DNA of 12,532 bases, from contig CAZFSO010000066.1 of the NCBI GenBank assembly GCA_964522095.1, positions 1 to 12,532 on the forward strand, in the 5' to 3' direction. Numbering within the stretch: the first letter of the stretch is position 1; the number at the start of each line of letters is the position of its first letter. This document shows positions 12,174-12,532 of the stretch, one piece after another. The notes under the pieces were generated by a model. It was not told the origin of the DNA. It was given only the letters and a program-made list of their open reading frames with translations, and made no database searches. The translations under genes and the position numbers were made by a program. Source of the DNA: UBA6054 sp964522095 (lineage in GTDB: Bacteria > Planctomycetota > Phycisphaerae > Phycisphaerales > UBA1924).

Positions 12174-12532
<359 letters not shown>

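Overview
The window is a very GC-rich bacterial chromosome segment, roughly 70% G+C by eye, with a strong third-position G/C bias. Three traits together point to Planctomycetota, most likely the class Phycisphaerae: a secreted protease ending in a PEP-CTERM-type tail (VPAPS, a hydrophobic stretch, then RRRR), an alanyl-tRNA synthetase start with eukaryote-like signature residues, and an aldehyde dehydrogenase paired with a degenerate paralogue. This assignment is an inference from protein traits. No rRNA or other marker gene is present.

Layout. (1) Bases 1-2379, + strand: the C-terminal part of a catalytically competent aldehyde dehydrogenase (gene cut by the window start), a GNAT acetyltransferase, a 100-base field of degenerate 7-bp tandem repeats, and a second ALDH-fold protein that has only the N-terminal half and has lost the active-site residues. 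(2) Bases 2459-3938, - strand: a two-gene set, a 6-TM membrane protein with a polyproline N-terminus followed by a membrane-anchored DUF4230-like protein. A perfect GC-rich hairpin separates it from the convergent ALDH-like gene. (3) Bases 4235-7551, + strand: a very large flagellar cap protein FliD (943 aa, with about five flagellin hook-IN motifs) and its neighbour FliS, the flagellin chaperone. A sigma28-like promoter candidate sits just upstream of fliS. (4) Bases 7558-8733, - strand: DNA polymerase III delta' subunit, convergent with fliS and only 6 bases away. (5) Bases 8894-11095, + strand: a 733-aa asparagine-synthetase-like PP-loop protein with no glutaminase cysteine and an unusual C-terminal extension. 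(6) Bases 11126-11986, - strand: an exported trypsin-fold serine protease with a PEP-CTERM-like tail. (7) Base 12174 to the end, + strand: the start of alaS, running off the window.

How the genes relate. fliD and fliS form a flagellar filament-assembly unit. ALDH, GNAT and the ALDH-like gene look like one aldehyde or acyl metabolism unit. The membrane protein and DUF4230-like gene look like a small envelope operon. holB and alaS are housekeeping genes. The amidotransferase-like gene and the protease are single-gene units. I see no tRNA, rRNA, CRISPR array, insertion sequence or phage gene. The least ordinary items are the pseudo-ALDH paralogue, the oversized FliD, the orphan AsnB-like protein, the possible leaderless fliS promoter and the heptamer repeat field.
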